Positions 17,541-26,483 of a stretch of DNA of 64,000 nucleotides are shown in pieces (the stretch's first letter is position 1; the number at the start of each line of letters is the position of its first letter). The DNA lies in assembly GCF_000444875.1 (NCBI RefSeq), contig NC_021985.1:7708170-7772169 (forward strand), in the 5' to 3' direction. The DNA is from Streptomyces collinus Tu 365. GTDB taxonomy: Bacteria; Actinomycetota; Actinomycetes; Streptomycetales; Streptomycetaceae. The notes under the pieces were generated by a model. It saw only the letters and a program-made list of their open reading frames with translations. It made no database searches and was not told the origin of the DNA. Made by a program: the position numbers and the translations under genes.

Positions 17541-17969
17541 TCAGGTTTCGGGATGGGCCAGGGGGCCGAGCAGGGCTACCGCGTCGTCGAGGGGCACCGG
17601 TTGGAAGAACCGCGCGTCGGCGCGCTCGACGGCGGCAATCGCGCGTGGGGCCAGCTCGGCGCCGGCGTCGGTGACGCGCAGTCGTTTGGCGCGGGCGTCG
17701 GCCGGGTCGACTTCACGCTCGATGAGTCCTTTGTGTTCCAGATTGCGTAGTACCTGGGAGGTCATCTTGACGTCGGTGCCGGCTTGGCGGGCGAGGGCCA
17801 GCTGGTTGGGGTGCTCGCCCTGGGTGTTGAGCCACCAGGTGCAGGCGAGCAGCACGAACTGCACGTGGGTGAGATCGAGCGGGGCCAGGGCTGCGGCGAT
17901 GTCGCGCTGCCAGCGCAGGGTGGCGTGCCACAGCAGGAATCCGGGGCTGTCGCCGGGGCTGAGGGGCAT
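17541..17969 (-). CDS. MarR family transcriptional regulator
   Basis: A 142-residue winged-helix regulator. The DNA-binding part is NQLALARQAGTDVKMTSQVLRNLEHKG (about 55-81) followed by the wing IEREVDPADARAKRLRVTDAG. MarR proteins dimerise and lose DNA binding when they meet a ligand or oxidant. Its ATG overlaps the stop of the SRPBCC gene by one base (TGATG), so the pair is an operon read from a promoter carrying three tandem palindromes upstream of the SRPBCC gene. It probably autoregulates. Confidence 0.9.
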   Translation of the reverse strand: MPLSPGDSPGFLLWHATLRWQRDIAAALAPLDLTHVQFVLLACTWWLNTQGEHPNQLALARQAGTDVKMTSQVLRNLEHKGLIEREVDPADARAKRLRVTDAGAELAPRAIAAVERADARFFQPVPLDDAVALLGPLAHPET

Positions 17970-18385
17970 CAGCGAAGCGCCAGCTCGGCCAGCGAGGCCA
18001 TGGTCTCGGGCCAGTCGGCGGTGATGCCCGGGCCGATCTGCGGGCCGACCTCGTCGGCGCCGGTGCCGGTGATCTCCATCCGGTACGTCACACGGATCCG
18101 GTTCCGGTCGATCCGGTCGATGCGGTGGACGGTGCGCAGCAGCAGGCCGTCGAAGCGCGCTTCGTCGACGAAGAGTTCGTCTTCGACCGCCTCGGCGATG
18201 CGCAGCAGTACCGGGTCGTCCCCGGGCGGCGTCATCGTGATCTGCGTGCCCGCGACGAACGGGCCGTCCATCTCGATCTTCTCGATCTCGGCGTTCCAGG
18301 TACCCCAGTTCTCGACGTCGGCCCAGAGCCGCCAGATCGCCTGGGGGGTGGCGCTGGTCTCGATGCTGTGCTCGTACTCCCACAT
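17969..18385 (-). CDS. SRPBCC-family (START-like) ligand-binding protein
   Basis: A 138-residue SRPBCC/polyketide-cyclase-like protein. MWEYEHSIETSATPQAIWRLW opens the fold, WGTWNAEIEKIEMDGPF gives the first strands, and the C-terminal helix is ITADWPETMASLAELAL. Such proteins bind hydrophobic ligands. Being the first gene of an operon with a MarR regulator suggests ligand buffering or conversion, with the MarR protein sensing the same compound; that is inference. The ATG lies 17 bp from the nearest operator repeat. Confidence 0.85.
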   Translation of the reverse strand: MWEYEHSIETSATPQAIWRLWADVENWGTWNAEIEKIEMDGPFVAGTQITMTPPGDDPVLLRIAEAVEDELFVDEARFDGLLLRTVHRIDRIDRNRIRVTYRMEITGTGADEVGPQIGPGITADWPETMASLAELALR

Positions 18386-18401
18386 GAGTGGTCTCCTCGG
18401 C

Positions 18402-18446
18402 TAGATCATCTACGCATAGATTATCTGTGCGAAGACTATCTGTCCA
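18402..18446. promoter_or_regulatory. three tandem 9-bp palindromes at exact 15-bp spacing (MarR operator candidate)
   Basis: AGATCATCT at 18403-18411, AGATTATCT at 18418-18426 and AGACTATCT at 18433-18441 are near-identical AGAT-N-ATCT palindromes, each starting exactly 15 bp after the previous one. They sit immediately upstream of the SRPBCC/MarR operon in unusually AT-rich DNA, which suggests promoter overlap. Binding by the MarR product is inferred. Confidence 0.7.
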
Positions 18447-18490
18447 ATGGTGGACGGTGGGTGACGGTCATGGGTCTGACAGCGTGGCCA

Positions 18491-18534
18491 CCGTGCTGGT
18501 GACAGTCATTCGTTGACGACTGTCACCGGCACGG
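18491..18534 (-). terminator. 17-bp stem-loop terminator after FG-GAP gene
   Basis: The arms at 18491-18507 and 18518-18534 are complementary over 17 bases with a single position that becomes a G-U wobble in RNA, around a 10-nt loop. It lies 46 bp past the stop of the minus-strand FG-GAP gene. No T-run follows, which is usual in Streptomyces. Confidence 0.8.
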
Positions 18535-18580
18535 CCCCCTTGTACGGGGAGCGGTCGTCCGCCCCGGTCGTGACCGGACC

Positions 18581-20011
18581 TCAGCCCAGGAGGGTGTCGC
18601 CGATGCCTGAGCCGGACGCGACGTTGTAGTCCTTGGGGCCGAAGACACTGACGTTGCTGGTGCTCACTTTGGTGCTGGTGCCCCGTAGCTGCCAGAGGGC
18701 GCCGTTGCCGTGGTCTTCGTGGGGGGCGGTGACGGCGAGGTCCGCCTTGCCGTCTCGGTTGAAGTCGGCCAGGCGCACCTGGGAGCCGAACACGTCGTTG
18801 TTCTCGGTGCTGCCGGGGACGCCGGGCGTGTCCTGTGAGTAGCGTGCCGCGCTCGTGGTGGTCAGCCCGTGGGCGCTTCCGCGCAGGACCAGGACGTCGC
18901 CGGCCCTGACGGTCCTGCCGAACGACTCGTAGGGAACGCCGATGGCGAGCTCGGCGCGGTGGTCGCCGGTGATGTCGGCAATGGCCAGGGACGCGCCGAA
19001 GTGGTCGTCGGACTCGTCGGTGCCCGGGATGCCTGCGGTGTCCTGGTGGAAGACCTGGCCCGTGGGGGCGAGGCCGCCGGTGACGGCCCGGTCGCCGTAG
19101 CGGACGGTGACGTAGCCGGATTTGTGGCTGGGGTCTGTCAGCCCGTTGGGGTTCAGCCGCGGGTCGGCCAGGGCGACGGCGAGGTCGTCGCGGCCGTCGC
19201 CGTTGAGGTCTCCTGCCGCCACGCGGTCTCCGCCGGCGAGGTGGGCCTGGACGGTGAAGGAGTCGGCGTCGGTGGTCTGGTCGTTCTGGCCGTAGACGAG
19301 GGTGGCCTTCTGCTGGACGACGGCCAGTTCGTCCTTGCCGTCGCCGTTGAAGTCGCCGGCCGCGAGGTTCCAGCTGCCGGTGTAATCGGGGTCGCCCACG
19401 TCGAGTCCTGCCGGGGCCTTGGTGCGGGTGAACGTACCCGAGTACAGCCACAGGGACGTCTGTCCGCTGACGGCGATGTCGGGGGCGGAGTCGCCGGTGA
19501 AGTCACCCACGGCGATGTCTGCGCCGAACATCCGCCCGGAATACGAATCCCCCGCGGGCAGAGCCAGGCCGCTGCGCAACGGCGACGTGCCGCCCCACAG
19601 CACGGTCACCGAGCCGTTGCCCGACGTGCCGGAGGTGGTGTCCCCTTCGCTGCCGACCAGCAGGTCGGCGTAACCGTCGCCGTTCAGGTCACCGCTGGCG
19701 ATGCTGCTGCCGAAGAAGTCCTGGTACCCGGCCGTGCCGGGCACGCCTGTGGAGTTCTGCGTGATGTAGACGTGCTTGCCGGTCAGGCCACGGGCGGAAC
19801 CGAAGGTGAGGAGAACGGCACCCGCGCCCTCCTTGCCACTGACGGTCGTGCCGGGCATGCCGACGGCCAGGTCCCGGTATCCGTCACCGTTGAAGTCGTC
19901 CGCCAGCTTGGCCGGAGCCGCTACGGCACGGTCGGCCGAGACGGCCGTCAGACTGCCGGTCAGAGAAGCGGCTACGGCCGCTGCCACGGCGAGACGCACT
20001 GAATGACGCAC
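18581..20011 (-). CDS. secreted FG-GAP / integrin alpha N-terminal-like repeat protein
   Basis: A 476-residue exported protein. A signal peptide (RHSVRLAVAAAVAASLTGSL, cleavage near AVAAPA) precedes seven FG-GAP repeats with calcium-binding DxNxDGxxD-type loops: DFNGDGYRDLAVG, DLNGDGYADLLVG, DFTGDSAPDIAVS, DFNGDGKDELAVV, DLNGDGRDDLAVA, DITGDHRAELAIG and DFNRDGKADLAVT. This predicts a seven-bladed beta-propeller outside the cell. The GTG at 20011 has AGGGGG about 6 nt upstream, so it is preferred over the earlier start at 20032. Role unknown; adhesion or extracellular binding is likely. A strong hairpin follows the gene. Confidence 0.88.
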   Translation of the reverse strand: MRHSVRLAVAAAVAASLTGSLTAVSADRAVAAPAKLADDFNGDGYRDLAVGMPGTTVSGKEGAGAVLLTFGSARGLTGKHVYITQNSTGVPGTAGYQDFFGSSIASGDLNGDGYADLLVGSEGDTTSGTSGNGSVTVLWGGTSPLRSGLALPAGDSYSGRMFGADIAVGDFTGDSAPDIAVSGQTSLWLYSGTFTRTKAPAGLDVGDPDYTGSWNLAAGDFNGDGKDELAVVQQKATLVYGQNDQTTDADSFTVQAHLAGGDRVAAGDLNGDGRDDLAVALADPRLNPNGLTDPSHKSGYVTVRYGDRAVTGGLAPTGQVFHQDTAGIPGTDESDDHFGASLAIADITGDHRAELAIGVPYESFGRTVRAGDVLVLRGSAHGLTTTSAARYSQDTPGVPGSTENNDVFGSQVRLADFNRDGKADLAVTAPHEDHGNGALWQLRGTSTKVSTSNVSVFGPKDYNVASGSGIGDTLLG

Positions 20012-20350
20012 GAAAACCCCCTGTACAACCACAGACGCCCGGACGGCATCCGCGAACCCAGAACGACAGCCCGCACCTTCGTGTCCCCCAATGGGCCACC
20101 CGTTTGATCACGCGATGCGCAGCGAAGAACAGACTCCCGACCACGTCCGATGGTTGTACCGCGGCCCCAGGTTCGTGGAAGAGGCTGACGGTGTGCGCTG
20201 ACCTCTTCGAGGAGGGGCGGAAGTCCTCTGCACTGCTCGTGAGTTACGGGTGAGTCGCTGCGTGAGCATCGCGAGCCGGCCTCGGTGCCGCATCCGGACA
20301 GGCCGCGATGCAGGGGCCCGCCGCGCCCTCATCCTCCGGCGCCCCACCCG
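20012..20350. other. intergenic stretch between FG-GAP gene and operon end
   Basis: This stretch holds the FG-GAP promoter region (near 20030-20150) and the 3' end of the six-gene operon. I see no gene. A terminator for the operon is expected here, but only imperfect inverted repeats are visible (CATCGCG near 20267 against CGCGATG near 20303). Confidence 0.4.
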
Positions 20351-21643
20351 TCACCAGAACTGCCGCAGGTTGAAGCTCCGCAGGGAGACGTGGCTCGCGG
20401 GTTCCGTCGAGCTCCGGGCGTACAGGAGCGGCATCGCCGTTCCGGCGGAACCGTACGCGGCTCGCCAGGCCAGCCACTGGTACGCGTCCCATCCCCGTTC
20501 CATGCCGATCCCCACGCCGTCCTTCTCCATAGTGGTCAAGGCCAGGCGGTGGTGGAAGGCGACGTCGTAACGGGCCCGGACAGCGAGCGGCTGCCGTTGG
20601 TGCCGGTCGAACCAGTGGAGTGCCGACACACCTCGCTCACTGGGAGCCCCGGAGTCCTTGTGCAGCCTGAGCAACCGGTCGATGTCCAGCGGCTCGTTCC
20701 GCATGAACCGTGCCATCTTCCCCTTCGCCTCCTCGACGGCCGAGTCCAGCGTGCCCCCGGGCCTCCATCGCGGATCGGTGGGCGCACCGGTCCAGTCCGG
20801 TCCGAACACCTCCTCCATGTCCCGCTCCACCACCTCGCTGAACGGATCGAGCGGGGTGAACCGGAAACGCGTCGCCGAGGCGGCGTTGTGCCGCGCCAGC
20901 ACCGCGCGTATGTCGTCCGCGTGCTGGTCGAGGGCGCGGAGGAAGTCTTCCAACCTCCCGCCGTGCGCGTAGTGCAGGAAGACAAGGGAGTTCACCGTGC
21001 CGGCGGCCCGGTCGGTCGCCGTCTGCTGGGAGACGCTGACCGTGCGCTGCCTCGCCCGCGAGTTGTCCAGCAGTGCGGCCACGAACGCCACCATGCGGTT
21101 CGCGCCCGTGGAGCTGACGTGTTCAGGAAGGACCGGATCGCTCACGCCGGCCCGGTGCGCGCACAGTCCTATCTCCACGTCGAGAGCCGGTCGCTCCTCC
21201 AGCAGCACCGACAGGAAACGCGCGCCCTCCAGAAAGCGGTTCGCCTCCGGGTTGAACGCCTCGCCCTGCCGGCTGAAACGGAAGCCGGCGATCATGGCGG
21301 GGACCAGCGCGAGCATGCGCGCCACGGTGAGAGCGCTCCGGTCGGCCTTGGGAAGCCGGTCCAGCAGCTCACGTGCCTTGATGATCTCCTCCCGCAGGGC
21401 GACCTGCCCGCTGGAGGCGTAGATCATCGCGGCGATCGCCGCCTCCCACCGGCGCGGCCGCTTGAGCGCCAGGGGATGGATTCCCGCCATCTCGTCCGCG
21501 GACGGGAATCGCGCGTCGACGGCTTCGATCTCCCCGCGGACAGCGCACAGTTCCGCGATCTCCCGCACGTCGATCCTCGAACCGTTGTAGCGGCTGAGCA
21601 CCTGTGACCTCGAAAAGTCCCAGAACGCGATCTCATCGGCCAT
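20351..21643 (-). CDS. uncharacterised 430-residue protein, last gene of the radical-SAM operon
   Basis: I do not recognise a family for this 430-residue protein. It is soluble and probably mostly helical, opening with MADEIAFWDFSRSQVL. Conserved-looking features are RRWEAAIAAMIYASSG, a histidine-rich segment (HVSSTGANRMVAFVAALLDNS), HYAHGGRLEDFLRALDQHADD, and near the end YDVAFHHRLALTTMEKDG and WDAYQWLAWRAAYGSAG. No signal peptide or nucleotide-binding motif is evident. It starts 53 bp after the MFS stop, in the same direction as the five upstream genes, so it is likely part of the same pathway, as an enzyme or self-protection factor. Confidence 0.8.
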   Translation of the reverse strand: MADEIAFWDFSRSQVLSRYNGSRIDVREIAELCAVRGEIEAVDARFPSADEMAGIHPLALKRPRRWEAAIAAMIYASSGQVALREEIIKARELLDRLPKADRSALTVARMLALVPAMIAGFRFSRQGEAFNPEANRFLEGARFLSVLLEERPALDVEIGLCAHRAGVSDPVLPEHVSSTGANRMVAFVAALLDNSRARQRTVSVSQQTATDRAAGTVNSLVFLHYAHGGRLEDFLRALDQHADDIRAVLARHNAASATRFRFTPLDPFSEVVERDMEEVFGPDWTGAPTDPRWRPGGTLDSAVEEAKGKMARFMRNEPLDIDRLLRLHKDSGAPSERGVSALHWFDRHQRQPLAVRARYDVAFHHRLALTTMEKDGVGIGMERGWDAYQWLAWRAAYGSAGTAMPLLYARSSTEPASHVSLRSFNLRQFW

Positions 21644-21696
21644 TCCTGTGGATCCTCCTGCTCGTCGGTCATCCTGCTCCTCGGTCGTCCTGGCCC

Positions 21697-22911
21697 TCAG
21701 TCGTCGCGCCGTCCGCGCAGGACGAGGAAGTACCCCACGGCCGCCAGCGCGCCCAGCACCGCGCTCGCGACCCACAGGGCGGTCGGGCCCACGCCGTCCA
21801 GTGCGTATCCCGAGACCACCGGCGCGACGCACGCCGCCGCCGACCAGGCGAAGCTGTACATCCCCTGGTAGCGCCCGTGCGCGTGGCCCGGCACGAGGTC
21901 GGCCACGGCGGCCATGGCGGTCGGAGCGAGCAGGATCTCGCCGACCGTCCACACCACGACGCTCAGGGCGTACGCCCCGAGGGAGGCCGCCACGGCCGTC
22001 GTCCCCAGCCCTGCGCCCAGCAGCAGCGTCCCGACGGCCAGGGGGCCCGCCGGACCGAAGCGCGCGAGGATCCGGCCCGCGGGGAGTTGCAGCGCCACCA
22101 CGAGAAGGCCGTTGAGACTGATGACCAGGCCGTAGTCGCGTGCGCTGAAGCCCGCCCGCGTCATGGTGAGCGGCAGTGCGGTACTGATCTCCTGCATCAG
22201 CAGCCCGACCAGGAAGGTCACGGCCACGAAGGCCACGAAGCGGCGCCGGTTCGACGGTTCCGCCCCGGCCTGAGTGTCCGGGGCGGCGGCGTCTCCCCGC
22301 CGGACCGGCTCGGGGCGCGTCTCGGGCACCGCCAGGAAGACGGTCAGCGCGCACACCACGGTCACCGCCGCCTCACCGAGGAACAGCGGGGTGTATCCGC
22401 GCTGCGCGAGCACTCCGGCGAGCGCGGCCGAGACCGCCACCCCGATGTTGACGGCCCAGTAGAGGAGGGAGAAGGCCCTGACACGTGCCTGCGCGCCGGC
22501 CATGTCGGCCACCACGGCCTGGACGACCGGCCGGGAGGCGTTGCCCGCCAGGCCGACCAGGCACGCGGTGACCGCGAGTGCCGTCCGCCCCTGGGCGAAC
22601 GCCAGCGCCCCCGTGCCGACGGCGCTCAGCAGCTGAGCGCCCAGCAGTGTCGCCCGCCTGCCGAGGCGGTCGGCGAGCAGGCCGCCCACGACCGAGCCGA
22701 CGGCGCCGCCGACGCCGTACAAGGTGGTGACGAGCCCCGCGAAGGACGCCGAGCCGCCCCGGTCGAGCGTGACGTACAGCGACAGGAACACGACGACGAA
22801 GCCGCCGAGCCGGTTGACGAGCGTGGCGGTCCACAGCCACCAGAACGCGCGTGGCAGCACCGGCCCGACGGCAGTCGCCTCGCGCGCCGCACTCTGGGCA
22901 TCAGCGGTCAC
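21697..22911 (-). CDS. MFS exporter of the radical-SAM operon
   Basis: A 404-residue, 12-helix major facilitator protein. The conserved loop GGLLADRLGRRATLLGAQLL between helices 2 and 3 is clear. AGNASRPVVQAVVADM and the late AAVADLVPGHAHGRYQGMYS are typical of the DHA1/EmrD-like group. It starts 79 bp after the radical-SAM gene and precedes the 430-residue gene by 53 bp. In a biosynthetic operon it would most simply export the product, but uptake of a precursor is not excluded. Confidence 0.88.
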   Translation of the reverse strand: MTADAQSAAREATAVGPVLPRAFWWLWTATLVNRLGGFVVVFLSLYVTLDRGGSASFAGLVTTLYGVGGAVGSVVGGLLADRLGRRATLLGAQLLSAVGTGALAFAQGRTALAVTACLVGLAGNASRPVVQAVVADMAGAQARVRAFSLLYWAVNIGVAVSAALAGVLAQRGYTPLFLGEAAVTVVCALTVFLAVPETRPEPVRRGDAAAPDTQAGAEPSNRRRFVAFVAVTFLVGLLMQEISTALPLTMTRAGFSARDYGLVISLNGLLVVALQLPAGRILARFGPAGPLAVGTLLLGAGLGTTAVAASLGAYALSVVVWTVGEILLAPTAMAAVADLVPGHAHGRYQGMYSFAWSAAACVAPVVSGYALDGVGPTALWVASAVLGALAAVGYFLVLRGRRDD

Positions 22912-22990
22912 GGTACGAAGGGCTCCTGCCGTCCGGCGCGGGGCCCGGCGCGGTGCACCGGGCCGTCGCCGGCTACGAGGCGACCGGTGC

Positions 22991-24256
22991 TCATACGGCG
23001 GCCATCGCGTTGCCGATGTAGTTCGGCAGCTTGACGAGCCGCTGCCACAGGTCGTCGAGGCTGACCGGATAGCGCTCCCGATAGCGCCGCGTCACCGCCT
23101 CCACCTCGGCCCAAGTCGTCGGCTTCGTACCGTCGTTGTAGTCGGCCGCCAGTTCGTCGTAGAGCGGGGTGCCGGGGCGCAGGAAGAGCTGGTTGAGCCC
23201 GAAGTATCCCGGCAGTGAGGCGGCCCAGTCGACCACTTCGCCGCTCAGGCAGGCCGGGTCGCCGGGCAGGCCCAGCAGGATGAACGCGAACGGGGTGATG
23301 CCGGCCGTCGAGAGCCGGCGGATCGCCGCGTCGATCTTCTCCGCCGGGACACGTTTGCCGACGCCGGTCTCCGCCACGGCCGGCGACTCGGCGCCCAGCC
23401 ACATACCGTTGCATCCCGCGGCGGCCCACAGGTCCACGTCCTGGCGCAGAACCACCTCCGCCCGGCTCTGCCCGCTCCAGCCCAGGCCGCCTCCGACGAG
23501 TCCGGTGCACAGCTCCTTGTAGAAAGTCGGGTGCAGACCGAAGACGTAGTCGAGGAAGAACAGCGAGTCCACGCCGCGTTCGCGCATCGCCTCGATCTCC
23601 GCGAGCGTGCGCTCCACGGGCTCGGGGCGCATCCGCGTGCCGAACGGCAGGTGGCAGAAGGTGCATCCGTAGGTGCAGCCCCGCACGCCCAGCACCATGC
23701 CGCACGGCCCGCGCCTGACCCGCCCGCCGGTGAACGTCTCGGCCGTGTAGGCGGTCAGGTCCAGCAGGTCGTAGGCGGGCAGGGGCGCCCCGTCGAAGTC
23801 CAGCGGTGGGTACGTCCCGCTCAGCGGCAGCTCGCCCAGCACCGGCCTGCCGCTCAGCAGGTCCCGTACGCCGTGCACCGCCGCCGCGTCCGCCTCGCCG
23901 CGCGCCACGTGGTCCACGCCCAGCTCGCGCAGCGTGGCCGTGGGCAGTTGGGTGGCGTGCGGGCCGACGGCGAGGACGGTGGCCTCCGGCCAGGTCCGCC
24001 GCACCTGCTCCACGGCGGTGCGCACCGGGCCCAGATCGAGGGGGTAGCACTGGGCGCGGTCCGCGATCGCCGTCACCACGACGGCCACGTCGACCGTGCC
24101 GACGCGGGGTGCCTCGTCGCTCAGGCGACGGTCCCAGACGACGACGTCCACCCCGTCCCGCCCCAGCAGAGCGGCCGCGTTGGCCACGTCCAGGGGAAGT
24201 TGCAGGAAGTCACGCTCGAACTCGTCGTCGGCGACGACGAAACTCACACTGGTCAT
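22991..24256 (-). CDS. B12-binding-type radical SAM enzyme
   Basis: A 421-residue radical SAM protein. The cluster motif CxxxCxxC is Cys194, Cys198 and Cys201 in RGCTYGCTFC. Residues 1-135 form a Rossmann-like cobalamin-binding-type domain (AVGPHATQLPTATLRELGVDHVARGEAD) without the DxHxxG motif, as in class B-type radical SAM methylases and related enzymes. The C-terminal barrel includes LFFLDYVFGLHP and FAFILLGLPGDP. It overlaps the preceding oxidoreductase gene by 4 bp. Radical C-methylation or a rearrangement of a small molecule is plausible; the substrate is unknown. Confidence 0.9.
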   Translation of the reverse strand: MTSVSFVVADDEFERDFLQLPLDVANAAALLGRDGVDVVVWDRRLSDEAPRVGTVDVAVVVTAIADRAQCYPLDLGPVRTAVEQVRRTWPEATVLAVGPHATQLPTATLRELGVDHVARGEADAAAVHGVRDLLSGRPVLGELPLSGTYPPLDFDGAPLPAYDLLDLTAYTAETFTGGRVRRGPCGMVLGVRGCTYGCTFCHLPFGTRMRPEPVERTLAEIEAMRERGVDSLFFLDYVFGLHPTFYKELCTGLVGGGLGWSGQSRAEVVLRQDVDLWAAAGCNGMWLGAESPAVAETGVGKRVPAEKIDAAIRRLSTAGITPFAFILLGLPGDPACLSGEVVDWAASLPGYFGLNQLFLRPGTPLYDELAADYNDGTKPTTWAEVEAVTRRYRERYPVSLDDLWQRLVKLPNYIGNAMAAV

Positions 24257-25380
24257 GCCGGCTCCGGGGTCATGGGGGCGGATGGGGCGGGTGACGTCTC
24301 AGGGGCGGGTGCGACCTGTACGACGGCGCCGGTGCGCGCCGCCTCGTACACGGCGAGCACCGTCCGCAGGGCCCTGCGGCCCTCCTCGCCGTCGACGGCG
24401 GGGGGCCGGCCCTCGGTGACCGCGTCGCAGAAGTCGAGGAGTTGGTCGCCGTGCGGTGAGGGGAGCAGACCGCTGGCGTCCCGCTGCTCGGCGACAGGGG
24501 CCGGACGGCGCTCGGCGGCCTGGTTGCCCGCTCCGTAGGCACCGTAGGCGGAGGTGTCGTCCTCGGGTCCGGCGGCGTGGAACCAGGTGAGTTCGTCGTT
24601 GTCGATCACGGCGCTTCCCCGGTCGCCGTGCACCGTCAGGCGCGTGGTGCGCCCGGGGTACGCCGCGGTCGTCGCCAGCAGGGACGTCAGGGCGCCGCCG
24701 GCATGCCGCAGGCTCGCGGTGACGACGTCCTCGACCTCGATGCCATGGTGCCCCTTGAGGGCGGTGTGCGCGGCGACCTCGACGACCGGGCCCATCAGCC
24801 ACTGGACGAGGTCGACGGCGTGCACCCCTTGGTTGAGTAGCGCACCTCCTCCGTCCAGGGCCCGGCTGCCGCGCCAGTCGCCCGAGTCGTAGTAGGACTG
24901 GCCGCGCCACAAGGGGACTTCCACGAGCCCGGACGTCAGCGTCCCGAACTCCCCGGCGTCCAGGGCGGAACGCAGCATGCGGGAGGCGGGGTCGAAGCGG
25001 CGCTGGCTGATGACGGCCAGGGCACGTCCGGCCTGTCGTGCGCCGGCGATCAGCCGGTCCGCCGCCTCGGCGGTCACCTCGACGGGTTTCTCCACGACGA
25101 CGTGCTTGCCCGCGGCCAGTGCCCGCAGCCCCAGCTCGGCGTGCAGGCCACTGGGGGTGCAGACGCTGATGACATCGATATCAGAGCGGTCGAGCAGGGC
25201 GGCGACGTCCGTCGCCTCGCTGCCGGTCTCCTCGGCCAGCCGTCGCGCGCGCTGGGGCGACGGCGACGCGACGGCGACGAGTCGCGCCCGTTCGGCGAGC
25301 GGCGCGTAGCCGCTGAGCACCCGGGCGTGCAGACCGCCGATCACACCGCAGCCGATGACGCCGAAGCGGAGCCTGCTCAT
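24253..25380 (-). CDS. Gfo/Idh/MocA family oxidoreductase (second copy)
   Basis: A 375-residue NAD(P)-dependent dehydrogenase. The Rossmann signature is FGVIGCGVIGGLHARVL at the start, the EKP motif is HVVVEKPVEVT near 94-104, and the substrate side has DWRGSRALDGGGALLNQGVHAVDLVQWL, the family's GG..D..xH..D block with the catalytic-type histidine. Such enzymes oxidise hydroxyl groups of sugars or cyclitols. Four-base overlaps join it to the oxidoreductase upstream and the radical-SAM gene downstream. Full length and apparently active. Confidence 0.9.
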   Translation of the reverse strand: MSRLRFGVIGCGVIGGLHARVLSGYAPLAERARLVAVASPSPQRARRLAEETGSEATDVAALLDRSDIDVISVCTPSGLHAELGLRALAAGKHVVVEKPVEVTAEAADRLIAGARQAGRALAVISQRRFDPASRMLRSALDAGEFGTLTSGLVEVPLWRGQSYYDSGDWRGSRALDGGGALLNQGVHAVDLVQWLMGPVVEVAAHTALKGHHGIEVEDVVTASLRHAGGALTSLLATTAAYPGRTTRLTVHGDRGSAVIDNDELTWFHAAGPEDDTSAYGAYGAGNQAAERRPAPVAEQRDASGLLPSPHGDQLLDFCDAVTEGRPPAVDGEEGRRALRTVLAVYEAARTGAVVQVAPAPETSPAPSAPMTPEPA

Positions 25381-26483
25381 ACGGGGCCTCCGCTCAGCTG
25401 TCCGGCCGCGGCCGCGGTGGCGGTCTCGCGGGCGTGCCGGAACTGGTCCGCCAGGGCGTTGATGCGGTGCACCGGCCGCAGGTCGACCGGAGGCAGGGGG
25501 AGGTCGCCGAGCAGCCGGGCGACCGCGGTGCGCAGGGCGTTGTCCATGGGGGAGTCGTTCACCAGCGTCTCCTGGCAGCCGCCGGGAAGCTGGGCCGTCA
25601 GCCGGTGGGTGTTGCCGGGCAGCCGGCCACCGTCCGGCAGTGCCACGGGGTCCATCTCCGCCGTGAACAGCGCGGGCCCGACCTGGAGTTGGGCGAGTCG
25701 TCGTCGGCCGCCGGTGGAGTGGCCGAAGGGACGGGCCCAGTCGGGCACACCGGTGTCGTCGGGCGCGTCGCCGACGACCGACGAGTACAGTTCCAGCTCC
25801 ACGCCGTCCGCCACCACGGCGCGTTCCCGCGCGGCCGTGACGAAGTAGTCCTCGTGAACGACGCCGCGTACGTCCTCGACAGGGCTCTCGACGTAGTCAC
25901 GGTAGGTGTCGGGCGGCAGCAGCCGGCTCGCCACCGCCAGCATGTGCGGCCACTCGTAGCCGAAGACGCCGTGGTCACGGTCGACGAACCGGCCCGCCTC
26001 CATGTCGGCTCGCCGGTCCTTGCTGAAGGCGACGCGCACCGCCGTCACCGGCTGGTCCGGCATGTGGTGCCGCCTCAGGTCGTCCAGCAGCCGCAGCGCG
26101 TGGGCGTGCCGGTACTGGTTCATCACGACCACGCGCGCTCCGGGATGCCGCTCCAGCAGATCCAGGAGACGGGGCACGTCCTGCGCCCGGCAGGCCGGCT
26201 TCTCCATGATGACGCGGGCCCGCGGGTCGCGCTTCAGGACCTCCGCCAGGACGTCGACATGCACCTGGGTGGGTGTGCAGAGCGACCACAGGTGCACGGG
26301 GCCCGCCGTGTCCCGCACCGTCGCACTGTGCTCCACGGGTCGGTGGCGGTAAAAGCCTCCGGGTACGCCGGTCAGGGCCGGGTCCACGGTGCACACGCGC
26401 AGACCGGCGGCCTCCAGCAGGCGGTGGTGCAGTTTGCCGGCCACTCCGTAGCCGACGACGCACACGCGGGGCAGGTCACTCAT
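25377..26483 (-). CDS. Gfo/Idh/MocA family oxidoreductase (first copy, divergent)
   Basis: A 368-residue member of the same superfamily but clearly different from its neighbour. VCVVGYGVAGKLHHRLLEAAG is the NAD(P) loop, and RARVIMEKPACRAQDVPRLLD holds the EKP motif. The substrate-side region DRDHGVFGYEWPHMLAVASRLLPP replaces the usual GG..D..xH pattern with EWPHM, keeping a histidine. Its ATG overlaps the upstream SAHH-like stop by 8 bp (ATGAGTGA) and its stop overlaps the next start by 4 bp. The start at 26483 is chosen because of this coupling. Confidence 0.88.
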   Translation of the reverse strand: MSDLPRVCVVGYGVAGKLHHRLLEAAGLRVCTVDPALTGVPGGFYRHRPVEHSATVRDTAGPVHLWSLCTPTQVHVDVLAEVLKRDPRARVIMEKPACRAQDVPRLLDLLERHPGARVVVMNQYRHAHALRLLDDLRRHHMPDQPVTAVRVAFSKDRRADMEAGRFVDRDHGVFGYEWPHMLAVASRLLPPDTYRDYVESPVEDVRGVVHEDYFVTAARERAVVADGVELELYSSVVGDAPDDTGVPDWARPFGHSTGGRRRLAQLQVGPALFTAEMDPVALPDGGRLPGNTHRLTAQLPGGCQETLVNDSPMDNALRTAVARLLGDLPLPPVDLRPVHRINALADQFRHARETATAAAAGQLSGGPV

